Assembly: GCA_026686845.1 (NCBI GenBank)
Contig: JAIVEN010000011.1
Span: 23,422,501-23,486,500, forward strand
Direction of reading: 5' to 3'
Origin: Adenanthera pavonina
Taxonomy: Eukaryota > Streptophyta > Magnoliopsida > Fabales > Fabaceae
DNA length: 64,000 nt
In this document: positions 24,801-31,528 of the stretch, piece by piece
How the letters are laid out: each line of letters opens with the position of its first letter
How positions within the stretch are numbered: the stretch's first letter is position 1
Notes under the pieces: model-generated
Database searches by the model: none
Told to the model about the DNA's origin: nothing
The model's input: the letters and a program-made list of their open reading frames with translations, nothing else
Made by a program: the position numbers and the translations under genes

Positions 24801-27800
24801 CTGACGAAGTACGTGAGATGGAGGATGAAGCTTCGAACTCAGTAACATCAGATCTGGTGGTAGACAATGACGATGAACAGTGTGATGACGATGAACAACA
24901 CGATCGGACCCCAGATTTGGTAGTAGACGATGACATCAAAGCTTTGAACTTGGTGACACCAAAGCTGTGAACTCGAACAAGGATAGATGACGTCTGATGG
25001 AAGACGGTAGACGGAGGATGAGGACAGACTACGGCGGATGGACATTGAGGACGAACGATGAGGATGGACAATGACGCTGGCAGTGAGAAAGAAGAGGAAG
25101 AAGGTCAAAGGTGGAAGAAGGACGAATGGGTGTGGGTGTCAGCAAGGGTATTAAAGTCTATTGACTTCCCTTCACAACCTGGTGATCCTCTTCCCCTAAC
25201 AAAATCAGTGTGATCATCATTACCTAAATTGAGGTAATGCCCATTACTTAGGTGATCATCATTACGTCAATTTTGTCCAACCAAACACTCTGTGATGTGA
25301 AGTAATATTCATTACCTCACATAGAGGGGTATGTGAGTGAACCAAACAGGTCATAAAGATTATGCCAGATTCATTCACCAAGTCTGTGAAACTTGTGTAC
25401 TCGCCACCCCAATCACTTTGTAGTATTTTTATTTTTGTCTTAAACTGATTTCAGCCTGGTTCTTAAAAATTTTAAAAGCATTCAGCATTTCATCTTTATG
25501 CTTTAATGGATACAACCTTGTGTACCTACTGTAATCACCCACAAACAGCACAAAATTGGAAGCCACTTGTTGAAACAATAGGGGATGGTCCCAATAAATC
25601 TGTATGAACTAATTCAAGAGGTTGAGTAGCATGTGAATCAGAATGCTTAAATAGTAAAGCATGCATTTTCCCAAATTGGCAAGAATCACAAAAACTAATT
25701 TCTTTATTGGAATCATAATTTAAATCACAAATTTGTAAAGCTAAACCTAAGACTTTATCAGAGGGATGCCCAAGTCTGCAATGCCACTTTTGAACTTCAG
25801 ATTCTGATAAGGCCCGACCCTCCATGCAGTAGCAGTCAATGACATGGCTTTATTTCCTGAATCCTTCAGTTTTGCTACTCTGTAGTAACCATCATTCACT
25901 CCTGCTTGCAAAAGAATCCATCCAGTTCTTCTGTCCTTTACACAATATCCATCAGAAGCAAATATTACAAGAGTATCATGGCCTGCTGTCATCTTATAAA
26001 CACTGAACAAATCCTTTGAAATTTCAAAGGCATATAAAACTTTTTTAATATTAAGAGGAGAACCATTCAATTGATTAACTCTACCAGTTCCTACTCTATA
26101 AGCTTCAATTTGATCACCATTACCAACTGTAATTGTAATCTTACCATTGGTGGACGTGGTTCTATCCAATTGTGTAGAATCAGCAGTGACATGGTTGTTT
26201 GTACCACTATCAAGATACTAGGCTTCATCAGCAACAGTATTTAGGGTGGCGATTACGGCCATTCTATTTCCAGAATTGGATCCACTTCCTTTCTGATTGG
26301 AAACATTGCCTTGCTGAGAAGTCTGAAAATTTCTATCGAACCTGTAAAAACAAATATTTGACATATGGCTAGCACGGTTACAGACTTGATATATAACCTT
26401 TCCACCTCTACCTGTCCTTCCTCTACCACATCCACGGCCACCTCTTGGACTGAAATTTCCCCTAGAACCCCAAACACTTTCTCGAAAATCAGATTGAGCC
26501 AGATTAGCAGAAATTGACAGTTTGGACAACTTATTCAATTGTTCAAGTCTATGCTCAAAAGTGAGAAGATGTGACTGTAATTCCACCCAGGTGAGATTAG
26601 CTTTGTCTGCTGATTGCACTACGGCAATATCGTACTCAGCATCAAGTTCTGAAAGAACCTGCAAAATCAAGTCAGATAGAGGTATAGGGTTGCTAGCAAC
26701 GTCTAAATTGTCATTTTGGTCAAGTATTCTTCCATGGTCATAGAATTTTTCCTGGGTCTCTGAAACACTGAGCTTAGCATTGTTATGTGTGCTTTGGATT
26801 GAGCACCGAACAATTCCTATGTTACCGTCCATAATTTGCAAGAGGATGCACAATGTATTTTTTTTTTTTTTATAAAGAAGGCTTTATTAATTGATCAACA
26901 ATTACAAAGAAAGCTGCCAGTCCTCATAAACAATGCAGCGAGAGGAAGAAAGGATGCACAATGTATAAGCTGACTGGCAACTTCCACAGCCTTTGAATTA
27001 CGAAGCTATCCAAGAAGCAACTGATCTGTTGCAATCCAGTCCACATATACTGGATTAAGTTTTGTTTTAGTACCTTCAACAAGCATCTTTGGAGGATATG
27101 GTGTTGAGCCATCAAGAAACCCAGCAAGTTTGTTGCCTGCTATGATTGGAAAAACCTGCGACTTCCACAGTAAGAAGTTCATTCTCTCCAACTTGACAGA
27201 AATGGACTAAGAGAGAGATGAAGAGAAAAGCGTCAGCTTAGCAATACTCTTGGTGTCAGGAACAATGGAGGAGGAGGAATCTGTCTTGTTTGACATGATG
27301 AAAAGGGAGCAACATGCACCTGTGAAACAGAGGCAGAAGTATGCGACTGAGATGGTAAAGGCAGCGAACAGACAACTGTAGGAGGGATAGAGATGATCGG
27401 TGACAACTATAGAAGGGACAGAGATTACTGGCGAAGACAGGATTAGGGACGAACGGCTGATTTACGAACGTCTGAGAGCTCTGCGCAGCAAGAAACGACT
27501 AAGATTGATGGAGAAGGAGAGATTGTGTGATGGAGGACGGTGGCTGAGGATGGCACTATGGAGGACTGCGGCTGTAGGCAGTGCGACGGAGGACGGTGGT
27601 AGCTGGGTTGTTTATCAGCAGTGGCTAACCTATAGGTTCTGGTACCAAGTTGACTTTTAGGGTTTTCAGAGAAATTAGGACTCAATGATAATGTACACTG
27701 AGACCCATTCTATTATTTATAATAATGGTGATACGAGAGATATAATCAAATCTAATCTAAATCTATCTAATAATAATATATCCTATATCCTTATAATTAA

Positions 27801-30800
27801 GAATAGATATAACTACATAAATAATACAAAGAGTATTGGGCTGGGCTCTACTTGTCTCAACAAAAATTAAGAGCTAAACTCAATTCATTTGAGGATGCAT
27901 AATAGAAATGCCTCATGAATCTGGGTCAGTTTGGCAATGACCTATCTCCCTAAGACGTAAACTTTGGGCTGCTTGTTTTCATTCTGAATCTGCATTAGGG
28001 TGTCTGATTCAGCCACTGGTTGAGGTGGTAAATTCTCAATAGTGAAGAGAAAATCGACATGATTTAGGCAGTTCGATAGGTTTATGTTTAGAGAAAACCA
28101 GTCAAAAGTGGGCTAAATTCTGCACCTGATTATCAATTTTCAATTAGTAAAGTATTTTCAAAGGTTACATTATTAAGATGTAAAATTTTTTTTGTAGACA
28201 GATTGTTGCATTTGTGCCCCTTACATTGAGTAGAGTTCCCTAAAATCAAGATTTTGACAGATTTAGGATCAAGTTTACTAATTTATTGTGAGGGATAGCA
28301 TTATTTTAGGATCTTAGTTATCTTTACTCCTTGTAGTTAGTTCCTCCATAAAATATATAACATTGTTTTAGTTATTTTTGTTAAGTTGTAGTACCTTCTA
28401 GGAGCATCTTTTCTATTTTCTTTTTTGTTCTTGGACAGTTCTATTTTCTCATATTGATGGCTGACAATGGTTGTTGTAGATGGAAGAACTATCAAGAGGC
28501 GTGCTTTTCTCAAAAGTTGTTGAAGCATATTCTAGACCCACTAGAATTGTCCGTGGGAAGGAAGAACTTAATATTAAGGTTTTTATTTTTTCCATTAAGT
28601 AGTAGATAGTAGATTTATTGAGGCAGCCAGAGTATAAATTAATTTTATCAAAAATATTATGTATTACTAAAAGTTAATGTGGAATATTCTAGAAATTGTG
28701 CATAAACCATGAAACAAAAGTTAGAGGCAGTATAACAAGAAAATATGGCAATAGTCATAATTCCTCACAATATGATATTTCGTATTAGTTGAACCATAAG
28801 TGATGAAAGGATACAATGTATTTGTGTAAACCTAACAATGATAGTAGCAAATGATTCTTTTTTTTTAATGACCTTTTGTGGCTGATTGGTAAGTTTGTAC
28901 TCACTATTAGTTCGTAATTATTTATCATTCAAGTGACTGCTGCATAATGTAGGATTGGCGATAATCTTTCAATTGCATGTCTTCTAATAATAATGGTATA
29001 TCTCACTGCACTAAAATTTTCTGATTAGGTGGATGACGCTGCCTTTGAAACAGAAGAAGAGAGAGGTTTATGGAGCACTTTTCTGTCAGTTAAAAAAAGA
29101 ATTAATCCAGGTATTATTGATGTTTCTCATGTTCTGTCGAATATTTTTTTATCAGCTTAAATCACTGCCGTGTATATATATATATATATATATTTATTTA
29201 AGTTCTTAGTGTTTCTCAAACTGGTTTTGCTTTTTTTTTCTTTTTTGGTTAACATGGTTTGCTATTGTTTTCATGTAACTTGATTAGTTTTTTATTTATA
29301 TAAATTGGAATTTGTTATGAATTTTATTAATCAGCCTTAATATTGAAATTTACTTCATTCTATAGGTGCTGAGATCGATAGTTTTTTTGAAGTTTCATCT
29401 GAATTGATACAGCCACTTGAGGATTTCTTCAACCATGTCTTTGTAATGGTGGTATGTTAGCTTTACTTTTTCAATATATCATCATATTTTAAGACCTAGT
29501 TCAGTTTTAGAAGTGTCTTGTAGTAATGCTGAATGCTAATATTAGACAATTGTTTTAATAGTCTTTCCTTTGGAATTAAAAGAAGGGAACTGATCATAAA
29601 CCTAGTCTAGAAGTAATAAATTCCTACCATATTTAAGGTCATCAGAACTCGGCATTGAACTAGCCTCAACCCTGTTCACTTAAACAGTGATTTCAAATCA
29701 ATATATCAATATATATATTAAAACTCTAGAAAGCCGCATTATTTACAAGTTATTAATAGTGCAGCTCTTCTCATAAAGACTTTGTTTTGGGTTCCATGCA
29801 AAAAAAAATGGAATTTTTTGGAAAATTGCAGAGTTTGAAAAAGCATACAACAGTTGTGTCAATGAATACTAAAGGGACAGTAATATAATTCTGTTCATCT
29901 GTTTTATTTTTATATAATATATTGACACGTCTTTTGGTCCTATTTTTAAGACCCTTTTTATTGAATTACACTGATTAAAAAAAGTAATTAAAATTAGTTA
30001 TGGTCTTTATTTTTTTCAAATATTATCACAACATTCTAAAATTATCATTAATTAAAGTCATCAAAATTAGCTTTCTTTTTCAATACATGAAAGAGAATGT
30101 CAAAAGCCATACTTCCAATACAATAATTATAAAGGGCATATTTGAAAAAATTTGTAAATGCTTCACTCATTTTAGAAGGAGTCTTATATTATAGATCACA
30201 AAAAGCTTCTAAATGGATTTTTATAATTAGAACCGGAGGGAGTATGTTGATTGAATCTTCAGTAACATGGAAATGCCACGTTGCTGTAGTGGCATAGGGG
30301 AAAGGTACGATAATAATTTGTAGTTAGTTATTAACGACGTCCGTGGTGCTTTTGAGGATTTGGCAATATAGAGTCTAAAACTACTATAGTATCTTAAAGC
30401 AAGCGAGGCTCGGATTATAAAATTATGGTTTCATTATTGTTTTATTGTACATTTGTTTTGCTTTCTAGTATCGTAATAGACCTTTTAGGGTCTGCCATTG
30501 ATGTTTATATTATTATAAGCACATCATATCTTTTGAATGCTTATCATAAATCTCAGCGTCTTAGCCTCTTAATTGTCTGCTCTTTGACCTTTTTTTTAAA
30601 TTACCTATTTTAATATGGTTTATTTTCTTAGCTAATTTTATGGGATTCTAGTCACAAACTTGCTGTGATAGCCTCTATTGGTATTCTTTCATCTCAATCA
30701 AATAAATCAAGCTATTCTATGCATTCCTGATTCTAAAAATCTACAGCCATTAATATTTTTTAGTTTGGTTTGATAATGGTCAAATATTCTGGGAAATACA

Positions 30801-30935
30801 TGAAAAAGGTTCCCTAATTTCCATGTCTTCTTGTAGGATGATGATAACATCAGAAAGAACAGGCTATCTATGCTTAAAGCAATTGCTGAACTCCCTAAAG
30901 GAATAGCAGACCTTACAGTCTTACCTGGATTTTAA
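749..30935 (+). CDS. EDD1: Glycyl-tRNA synthetase, bacterial-type, chloroplast/mitochondrial; 3' part, 11 exons
   Basis: The enzyme charges tRNA-Gly with glycine. Plants fuse the bacterial alpha and beta subunits into one nuclear-encoded protein sent to chloroplasts and mitochondria (EDD1 in Arabidopsis; recognised from memory). The window holds the last 365 residues, all from the beta-subunit part including its C-terminal tRNA-binding region. Exons: 749-842, 14591-14809, 14987-15081, 18221-18311, 18405-18509, 19137-19175, 20237-20326, 28480-28578, 29029-29110, 29366-29451, 30837-30935. Every junction is GT..AG, phases agree throughout, and the joined frame is open to TAA at 30933. Recognisable blocks are RYEDAKFFYEMD, SLAMSDLATAVVTEFT, GIMGRHYALEDGYSEQ, GCQPSSTNDPFGLRR, SRPTRIVRGK, LEDFFNHVFVMV and the C-terminal LPGF. 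Introns 1, 3 and 7 (13.7, 3.1 and 8.2 kb) carry transposons; the others are 93-1385 bp. The 5' exons lie outside the window. The preserved frame argues for a working gene. Confidence 0.93.
843..2489 (+). other. EDD1 intron DNA, no recognised element
   Basis: AT-rich intron sequence. The only visible structure is low complexity: a C/A-rich tract at about 1929-1964 and a poly(A) tract near 2160-2175. I see no gene, LTR or TIR. Confidence 0.6.
2490..3028 (-). mobile_element. RTE-type LINE 3' fragment
   Basis: On the minus strand, FYQAAIRSTMLYGSICWALK and KIGVAKMRMLRWMYVH, ending with HTRKDKI, match the C-terminal part of plant RTE-type LINE ORFs. They are closely similar to the LINE at 15398-17945. 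Downstream, decayed GRxxKTL-like and ADP-like blocks lead to a 3' end with (TTG)n repeats, read as CAACAA on the + strand near 2500-2520. It is 5'-truncated and full of stops. It lies in the first EDD1 intron. Confidence 0.75.
3029..3473 (+). other. EDD1 intron DNA left of copia A
   Basis: No coding blocks, LTR or TIR seen. The right edge ends with CTCAT (3474-3478), the target-site copy of element A. Confidence 0.55.
3479..3677 (-). repeat. 3' LTR of copia A
   Basis: It aligns along its full length with 14098-14296. On the minus strand it starts TATGGTCAA after a polypurine tract and ends CCAACA. The polypurine tract (TTGAGGGGGAA on the minus strand) is at about 3678-3690. Confidence 0.85.
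3780..5345 (-). pseudogene. Copia B pol remnant (protease end, GAG-pre-integrase, integrase end, linker)
   Basis: GAG-pre-integrase is recognised by FQNWHCKLGHPSSQVLSLAL and VSFCDSCQYGKM near 4805-4950. Integrase is deleted internally: NDSGISVEMGLTLLAQAKTP joins two parts that are normally about 150 residues apart. It then continues YWWEAFHTTIGLLTNYL and VFGCACFRCLRPYNQHKLQY at 4250-4362, and the linker ends TRSK. Nothing of the reverse transcriptase is left. Confidence 0.72.
5373..6302 (-). pseudogene. Copia B gag to protease
   Basis: Starts MADSKTPLSPSDFIAQSSF at 6302. It contains the UBN2-type gag core: NFLLWHSLVYLLIRDNKLDG, LLGWLRNTMTVEVAGQLIHF, and ALFGAQSKAQIKLLRSEFQG. A Gly/Arg-rich segment is frame-damaged near 5560. 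The protease follows in another frame at about 5360-5310, with WYLDSSTNNHIT; the usual D-S/T-G triad reads D-S-S here. Frame changes show it is dead. Confidence 0.75.
6577..6822 (-). repeat. 5' LTR of copia B (only LTR left)
   Basis: The inner boundary is set by the primer-binding-like sequence (minus strand TTGATACCAAAGCC, 6563-6576). The outer boundary is TGACAAACAAGTAG on the minus strand at about 6822. A TATA-like TATATTTATAAT lies at 6663-6674. No second copy is present. Confidence 0.6.
6823..7370 (-). pseudogene. Copia A integrase C-terminus and linker
   Basis: On the minus strand this reads PRVFGCTTFVHNHSPNHSKL, a decayed LxYSPSxKGYKCYDP-like block, YKV, MSLSLKTPF, then a Pro/Ser-rich linker. 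It continues exactly the frame that ends NNLPLRV at 11933-11945 on the far side of copia C, which proves the two are one gene split by the insertion. Confidence 0.8.
7371..7540 (+). repeat. 5' LTR of copia C
   Basis: Pairs with 11733-11927 over TAGAAAT.TCCGGCTTTGAT, GATGTTGATATGCTGAGTC and TTGCTTTCCTCCCCTTGTAA. It ends CTACA, directly before the primer-binding site. Confidence 0.85.
7541..7554 (+). other. Primer-binding site of copia C
   Basis: TGGTATCAGAGCCA is complementary to the 3' end of plant initiator tRNA-Met. It directly follows the LTR and fixes the + orientation. Confidence 0.85.
7891..8740 (+). pseudogene. Copia C gag with CCHC knuckle
   Basis: Starts MTNNEANNKTVTKGFEASAT and holds KLTGSN, HEWVRSVKLAIEGHENEGYL, REVNEYYIEIVSLSQELDSY and LFEFLAGLNKSLDDVRSQIL in several frames. 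A knuckle-like CRKQGHTKDAC is at about 8668-8700. Several stops interrupt it. Confidence 0.75.
8900..11690 (+). pseudogene. Copia C pol (protease, integrase, RT, RNase H)
   Basis: Protease WVVDSSASDHM is near 8947. GAG-pre-integrase LWHMCLGHPNIKYSCHLFPE is near 9354. Integrase has SFIDDYTRFCWVYLLKKKY (9584), LQTDNGTEYF (9712) and NRVVERK (9818), but its C-terminal part is deleted near 9985. RT has GCKxVFTVMYKADGTIE (10340), KSLYGLKQSPRAWFDRF (10630) and IVYVDDIVV (10775), then TRPDIAFAVSVVSQYTHAP. RNase H has WRSKKQNVVAQSSAEAF (11352) and a degraded YCDNVAAINI. At least eight in-frame stops or shifts. Confidence 0.82.
11733..11927 (+). repeat. 3' LTR of copia C
   Basis: Preceded by the polypurine tract CTTGAGGGGGAG (11721-11732). 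It carries a short segment near 11815-11840 that is absent from the left LTR, so the two have diverged by an indel. Confidence 0.82.
11933..12546 (-). pseudogene. Copia A GAG-pre-integrase and integrase core
   Basis: On the minus strand, NNDQMLWHLRIGHPNFQYLC and LQCEVCEPAKHH form the HHCC zinc-binding part. Then FVTFIDGHT and YLLKEKSEVYHVFINFHNMI belong to the catalytic core. MFTSNVPKYLWGDAVLTPTY and LINIMPSKVLSFDTPLKKVS complete the fold before the frame runs into copia C. Stops are present. Confidence 0.78.
12544..12930 (+). mobile_element. 381 bp TIR element (PIF/Harbinger-like MITE)
   Basis: The left end GGGATCGCTTAGTAT and the reverse complement of the right end GGGGTCACTTGGTAT match at 12 of 15 positions. 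TTA at 12544-12546 and 12928-12930 is a 3 bp target-site duplication, the size and type used by PIF/Harbinger elements. No ORF. It sits between the GAG-pre-integrase and protease regions of copia A. Strand is arbitrary. Confidence 0.72.
12931..14060 (-). pseudogene. Copia A gag and protease region
   Basis: The protease/GAG-pre part is recognised by IWIIDSSASDHMMD near 13290 and VLHVPRLACNLLS near 13130. Upstream lies a basic Ser/Arg-rich stretch (SLSRARASSVVGSSFNRNSS near 14000) and a possible Cys pair, SKQCRTCEE, near 13640. Frames change repeatedly and the true start is not clear. Confidence 0.6.
14098..14296 (-). repeat. 5' LTR of copia A
   Basis: Full-length match to 3479-3677. On its inner side (14083-14097) the minus strand reads AAGGTAATAGAGATGG, a mutated initiator tRNA-Met primer site. 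That supports the orientation. Confidence 0.85.
14302..14590 (+). other. EDD1 intron DNA right of copia A
   Basis: Ordinary intron sequence leading to the acceptor at 14590. No element seen. Confidence 0.55.
14591..14809 (+). CDS. EDD1: EDD1 exon b
   Basis: This 73-codon phase-0 exon follows acceptor AATAG and encodes EKLGTMLDKMTRVESMVSKL through GIMGRHYALEDGYSEQ. It carries the most conserved beta-subunit block in the window (SLAMSDLATAVVTEFTSLSG). The donor GTTGTT is weak but GT-type, and the continuation IADALFEITLPRFSGD in the next exon confirms it. Confidence 0.92.
14987..15081 (+). CDS. EDD1: EDD1 exon c
   Basis: The acceptor CTTGCAG is followed by IADALFEITLPRFSGDILPE and AGIVLAIAD. 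The exon ends two bases into an Arg codon, with donor GTAAAA. The split codon is completed by the first base of the exon at 18221. Confidence 0.9.
15420..16370 (+). pseudogene. LINE apurinic-type endonuclease domain
   Basis: The exonuclease-endonuclease-phosphatase fold is recognised by RFGSWNIGTLTGKSMEVVDA (about 15569), ILCLQETKWVGEK (15652), NGVGIIVDKDW (15753) and INAYALQ. Near 16000 a G-run (TTGGGGGGGA) shifts the frame inside the normal GDLN/HVG motif. The domain resumes in another frame as GSYGFGEVNEEG. The IDSFLVR block stands where IDYLLxR is expected. Confidence 0.82.
16451..17913 (+). pseudogene. LINE reverse transcriptase domain, catalytic segment missing
   Basis: RT blocks present: GKAIGPDGIPIEVWKCLG (about 16927), NCANYRGIKLMSH (17101), FGFMPGRSTTE (17210) and FIDLEKAYDRVPRDVLW (17308). 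The frame stops at 17393. After a short out-of-frame stretch it resumes at about 17460 with KVPTKLKGKFYRTTIRPTML and YGSECW. The region that should carry the (F/Y)ADD active-site box lies in this gap and is deleted. The C-terminal end (LRWFGHVQRR, RRGRPKRTL, ADPT) is complete. Confidence 0.82.
18221..18311 (+). CDS. EDD1: EDD1 exon d
   Basis: The acceptor CCTGCAG is followed by the completed Arg codon and LDSLVGLFAAGCQPSSTNDP, then FGLRRISYGL. The NDPFGLRR block is a hallmark of the GlyRS beta subunit. Donor GTAAGT. Confidence 0.93.
18405..18509 (+). CDS. EDD1: EDD1 exon e
   Basis: A phase-0 exon of 35 codons, VQLLVEKNKNLDFKLALELA to PRVIDD, between acceptor TTCAG and donor GTAAGA. The preceding intron is only 93 bp. 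Confidence 0.92.
19137..19175 (+). CDS. EDD1: EDD1 exon f (13-codon microexon)
   Basis: A 39 bp exon encoding VHQFVTRRLEQYL between acceptor CTTTAG and donor GTATGT. The sequence matches the VxQFVTRRLEQ block that follows in the family, and the phase fits both neighbours. An ab initio predictor could easily miss it. Confidence 0.88.
19760..19930 (+). repeat. Probable copia polypurine tract plus LTR remnant
   Basis: CAACTTGAGGGAGAG (19761-19775) followed by TGTTAGAATTG looks like a copia polypurine tract and LTR start. Within it, TCTATAAATACCTGTG (about 19868) resembles an LTR TATA box. No second copy and no clear end, so it may be a truncated insertion in the 1061 bp EDD1 intron. Confidence 0.4.
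20237..20326 (+). CDS. EDD1: EDD1 exon g
   Basis: Thirty codons after acceptor TGACAG: IEKGVNAEVVRSILAERANL, then PCLAARSAYK. Donor GTAATC. It is followed by the 8.2 kb intron that contains copia D. Confidence 0.92.
20370..21470 (-). pseudogene. Copia reverse transcriptase / RNase H remnant
   Basis: On the minus strand, from high to low coordinates: a decayed SLYELNLPKPS in place of SLYGLKQSPRAW (near 20970), VYVDDIIITRNDD (20826-20870, the catalytic YVDD) and LVCKLIYLSHSEPDTTS (20560-20510). Flanking pieces of the RT N-terminal part lie up to about 21330. Many stops. No LTRs recognised. It lies in the seventh visible EDD1 intron, left of copia D. Confidence 0.72.
21471..22198 (+). other. 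EDD1 intron DNA, no recognised element
   Basis: AT-rich sequence with a short (TG)n/(GT)n run near 21780-21793 and repeated TTAATTA-type words near 22050-22090. No coding or terminal-repeat signal seen. Confidence 0.5.
22199..22411 (-). repeat. 3' LTR of copia D
   Basis: Pairs with 27651-27862. Both contain the block CACTGAGACCCATTCTA near the right-reading start and ATATAACTACATAAATAATA near the end. Confidence 0.85.
22412..23960 (-). pseudogene. Copia D reverse transcriptase and RNase H
   Basis: From high to low coordinates: WKEVIQSEFEALTANDTWSL and VDCKWMFKLKYKPDGTIERH with KARLVAKGF (23924-23740). A damaged palm region follows at 23720-23290. Then MKDLGPLSYCLGIHAY and TNTRPDISFTVNKLSQFLSC (23289-22985), and RNase H with SDADWAACLDDRRSVASCCV, STEAEYRALA, IIWCDSMSAAALASNPVHHA and RSKHIELDVHYVRDRV. 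RNase H (about 188 aa) is the best-preserved part. Stops and shifts separate the blocks. Confidence 0.83.
23961..26200 (-). pseudogene. Copia D protease end, GAG-pre-integrase, integrase and linker
   Basis: Protease to GAG-pre: TITVGNGDQIEAYRVGTGRV, NIKKVLYAFEISKDLFSVYK and VQKWHCRLGHPSDKVLGLAL with ISFCDSCQFGKM (26169-25600). ELVHTDLLGPSPIVSTSGFQ opens the integrase core. The frame then meets the TIR element after LVNESGI and resumes on its other side as HSCPYTSQQNGKAERKHRHI with VEMGLTLLANAK (about 24440-24340). A deletion then removes the rest of integrase, and a Ser/Thr/Gln-rich linker follows. Confidence 0.78.
24441..25356 (+). mobile_element. 910 bp TIR element (PIF/Harbinger-like) with a short acidic ORF
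   Basis: The ends CAGCCCGTTTGGTTCA and (reverse complement) TGACCTGTTTGGTTCA match at 12 of 16 positions. TAA at 24441-24443 and 25354-25356 is a 3 bp target-site duplication. Subterminal regions repeat GTAATG / CATTAC and GATGATCATC-like words. Internally a + strand frame from ATG at 24794 (MVADEVREMEDEA) encodes an acidic peptide of about 58 residues holding two similar units, SDLVVDNDDE and PDLVVDDDIK. No transposase is visible, so it is non-autonomous. Strand is arbitrary. Confidence 0.7.
26218..27296 (-). pseudogene. Copia D gag
   Basis: Begins MSNKTDSSSSIVPDTKSIAK at 27296, then MNFLLWKSQVFPIIAGNKLA with GFLDGSTPYPPKM. It is interrupted by the L1-like insertion at 26843-26966. The C-terminal half has DLILQVLSELDAEYDIAVVQ, a Gly/Arg-rich GGRGCGRGRTGRGGK and a damaged knuckle region (VCNRASHMSNICF). 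Frame breaks occur near 27180 and 26750. The protease starts directly after. Confidence 0.78.
26843..26966 (-). mobile_element. 92 bp L1-like retroposed 3' fragment
   Basis: AGGATGCACAATGTAT occurs at 26843-26858 and again at 26951-26966, a perfect 16 bp target-site duplication. Between them is a poly(T) run followed by 3'-UTR-like sequence. On the minus strand this carries AATAAAG upstream of a poly(A) tail. The combination is typical of L1-machinery insertion with extreme 5' truncation. It is inserted in copia D gag. Confidence 0.8.
27637..27650 (-). other. Primer-binding site of copia D
   Basis: The minus strand reads TTGGTACCAGAACC, directly inside the 5' LTR. This is a slightly mutated initiator tRNA-Met complement. 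Confidence 0.7.
27651..27862 (-). repeat. 5' LTR of copia D
   Basis: Full-length partner of 22199-22411. Its outer end TGTTGAGACAAG (minus strand) is at 27862. Confidence 0.85.
27863..28479 (+). other. EDD1 intron DNA right of copia D
   Basis: No coding, LTR or TIR signal seen. It ends at the acceptor TTGTAG before the exon at 28480. Confidence 0.55.
28480..28578 (+). CDS. EDD1: EDD1 exon h
   Basis: Thirty-three codons after acceptor TTGTAG: MEELSRGVLFSKVVEAYSRP, then TRIVRGKEELNIK. The SRPTRIVRGK block identifies it. The donor is GTTTTT. Confidence 0.91.
29029..29110 (+). CDS. EDD1: EDD1 exon i
   Basis: The acceptor GATTAG is followed by VDDAAFETEEERGLWSTFLS and VKKRINP. The exon ends one base into a Gly codon, with donor GTATTA. 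Confidence 0.9.
29173..29192 (+). repeat. (TA)10 microsatellite
   Basis: Ten TA units in the 255 bp EDD1 intron between 29110 and 29366. Confidence 0.95.
29366..29451 (+). CDS. EDD1: EDD1 exon j
   Basis: The acceptor TATAG is followed by completion of the split Gly codon, AEIDSFFEVSSELIQPLEDF and FNHVFVMV. Donor GTATGT. Confidence 0.91.
29452..30836 (+). other. Last EDD1 intron, no recognised element
   Basis: A 1385 bp AT-rich intron with no recognisable coding or terminal repeats. A GGAGGGAGTA word near 30235 is common at the ends of Stowaway-type MITEs, but I could not find a partner end. Confidence 0.5.
30837..30935 (+). CDS. EDD1: EDD1 terminal exon
   Basis: The acceptor TTGTAG is followed by DDDNIRKNRLSMLKAIAELP, KGIADLTVLPGF and the TAA stop at 30933-30935. 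The LPGF ending is typical of the plant enzyme. Confidence 0.93.
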   Translation, partial: DDDNIRKNRLSMLKAIAELPKGIADLTVLPGF

Positions 30936-31200
30936 GGATCAGCAACAGATCATTTATTTGAAGAAGATAGAAGATAGACCACCTTTTGGAGGTTCCAAAG
31001 GCCTTAGAAAAGTGGTCTTCTTCTTCCTATTTCATTTTGCTGTTCTATCTGTACAGATGTGTACCTAAAGCATTATTGTTGCGAAAAGCGAAAGGGAAGC
31101 TTGGTCTCTACGAATTTTGTAGCTTTTTTCTGCATCATGTAATTTATCTGTTCTATTATTTATTTATCAAATAAAATTTTTCAGATCAGATTTGAATGGA
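30936..31200 (+). other. EDD1: Probable EDD1 3' untranslated region
   Basis: T-rich sequence after the stop codon, with AATAAA at 31170-31175 followed by T-rich DNA. That signal is a plausible polyadenylation site. The cleavage position cannot be read from the sequence. Confidence 0.5.
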
Positions 31201-31528
31201 TCATATTTATTTATTTATGTTTAATTTTAATATTCCAATTATATTTTCTTAAAATATTATATTAGAATCTTTAGATTTGATTTGAATAGCTCACAGACCA
31301 AAGAGTTGTAGATGAATGAGAAGTCAGATTGACAATTTAGTCTTTTTTCTTTCCAAATTAGACTAGACGGGCCTATGCATTGCATAAAATTTGAGGAACG
31401 TACCACATTGTTTATTGCTTGTCTATTACAAAGAAAAGTGTAGTAAGCTACATCTTAATTGATTACTGCTTTAGAATCCGAAATCATGTCACTATTAAGA
31501 TGCTGAGAAAGGAGCAAAAAGCCGAAAG
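31201..31528 (+). other. Intergenic DNA after EDD1
   Basis: AT-rich, nothing recognised. Confidence 0.5.

Larger units (their letters stand above)
22199..27862 (-). mobile_element. Copia element D with two later insertions
   Basis: LTRs at 22199-22411 and 27651-27862 match end to end, with few differences and one net base of length difference. The minus-strand LTR start is TGTTGAGACAAG and the end is TCA. The primer site (minus strand TTGGTACCAGAACC, 27637-27650) resembles the initiator tRNA-Met complement. All copia domains are present in order but with frame breaks and an integrase deletion. I could not find a matching 5 bp target-site duplication (ATAGT on the left, AAAAT on the right). 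Later insertions are a 910 bp TIR element and a 92 bp L1-like piece. Confidence 0.85.
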
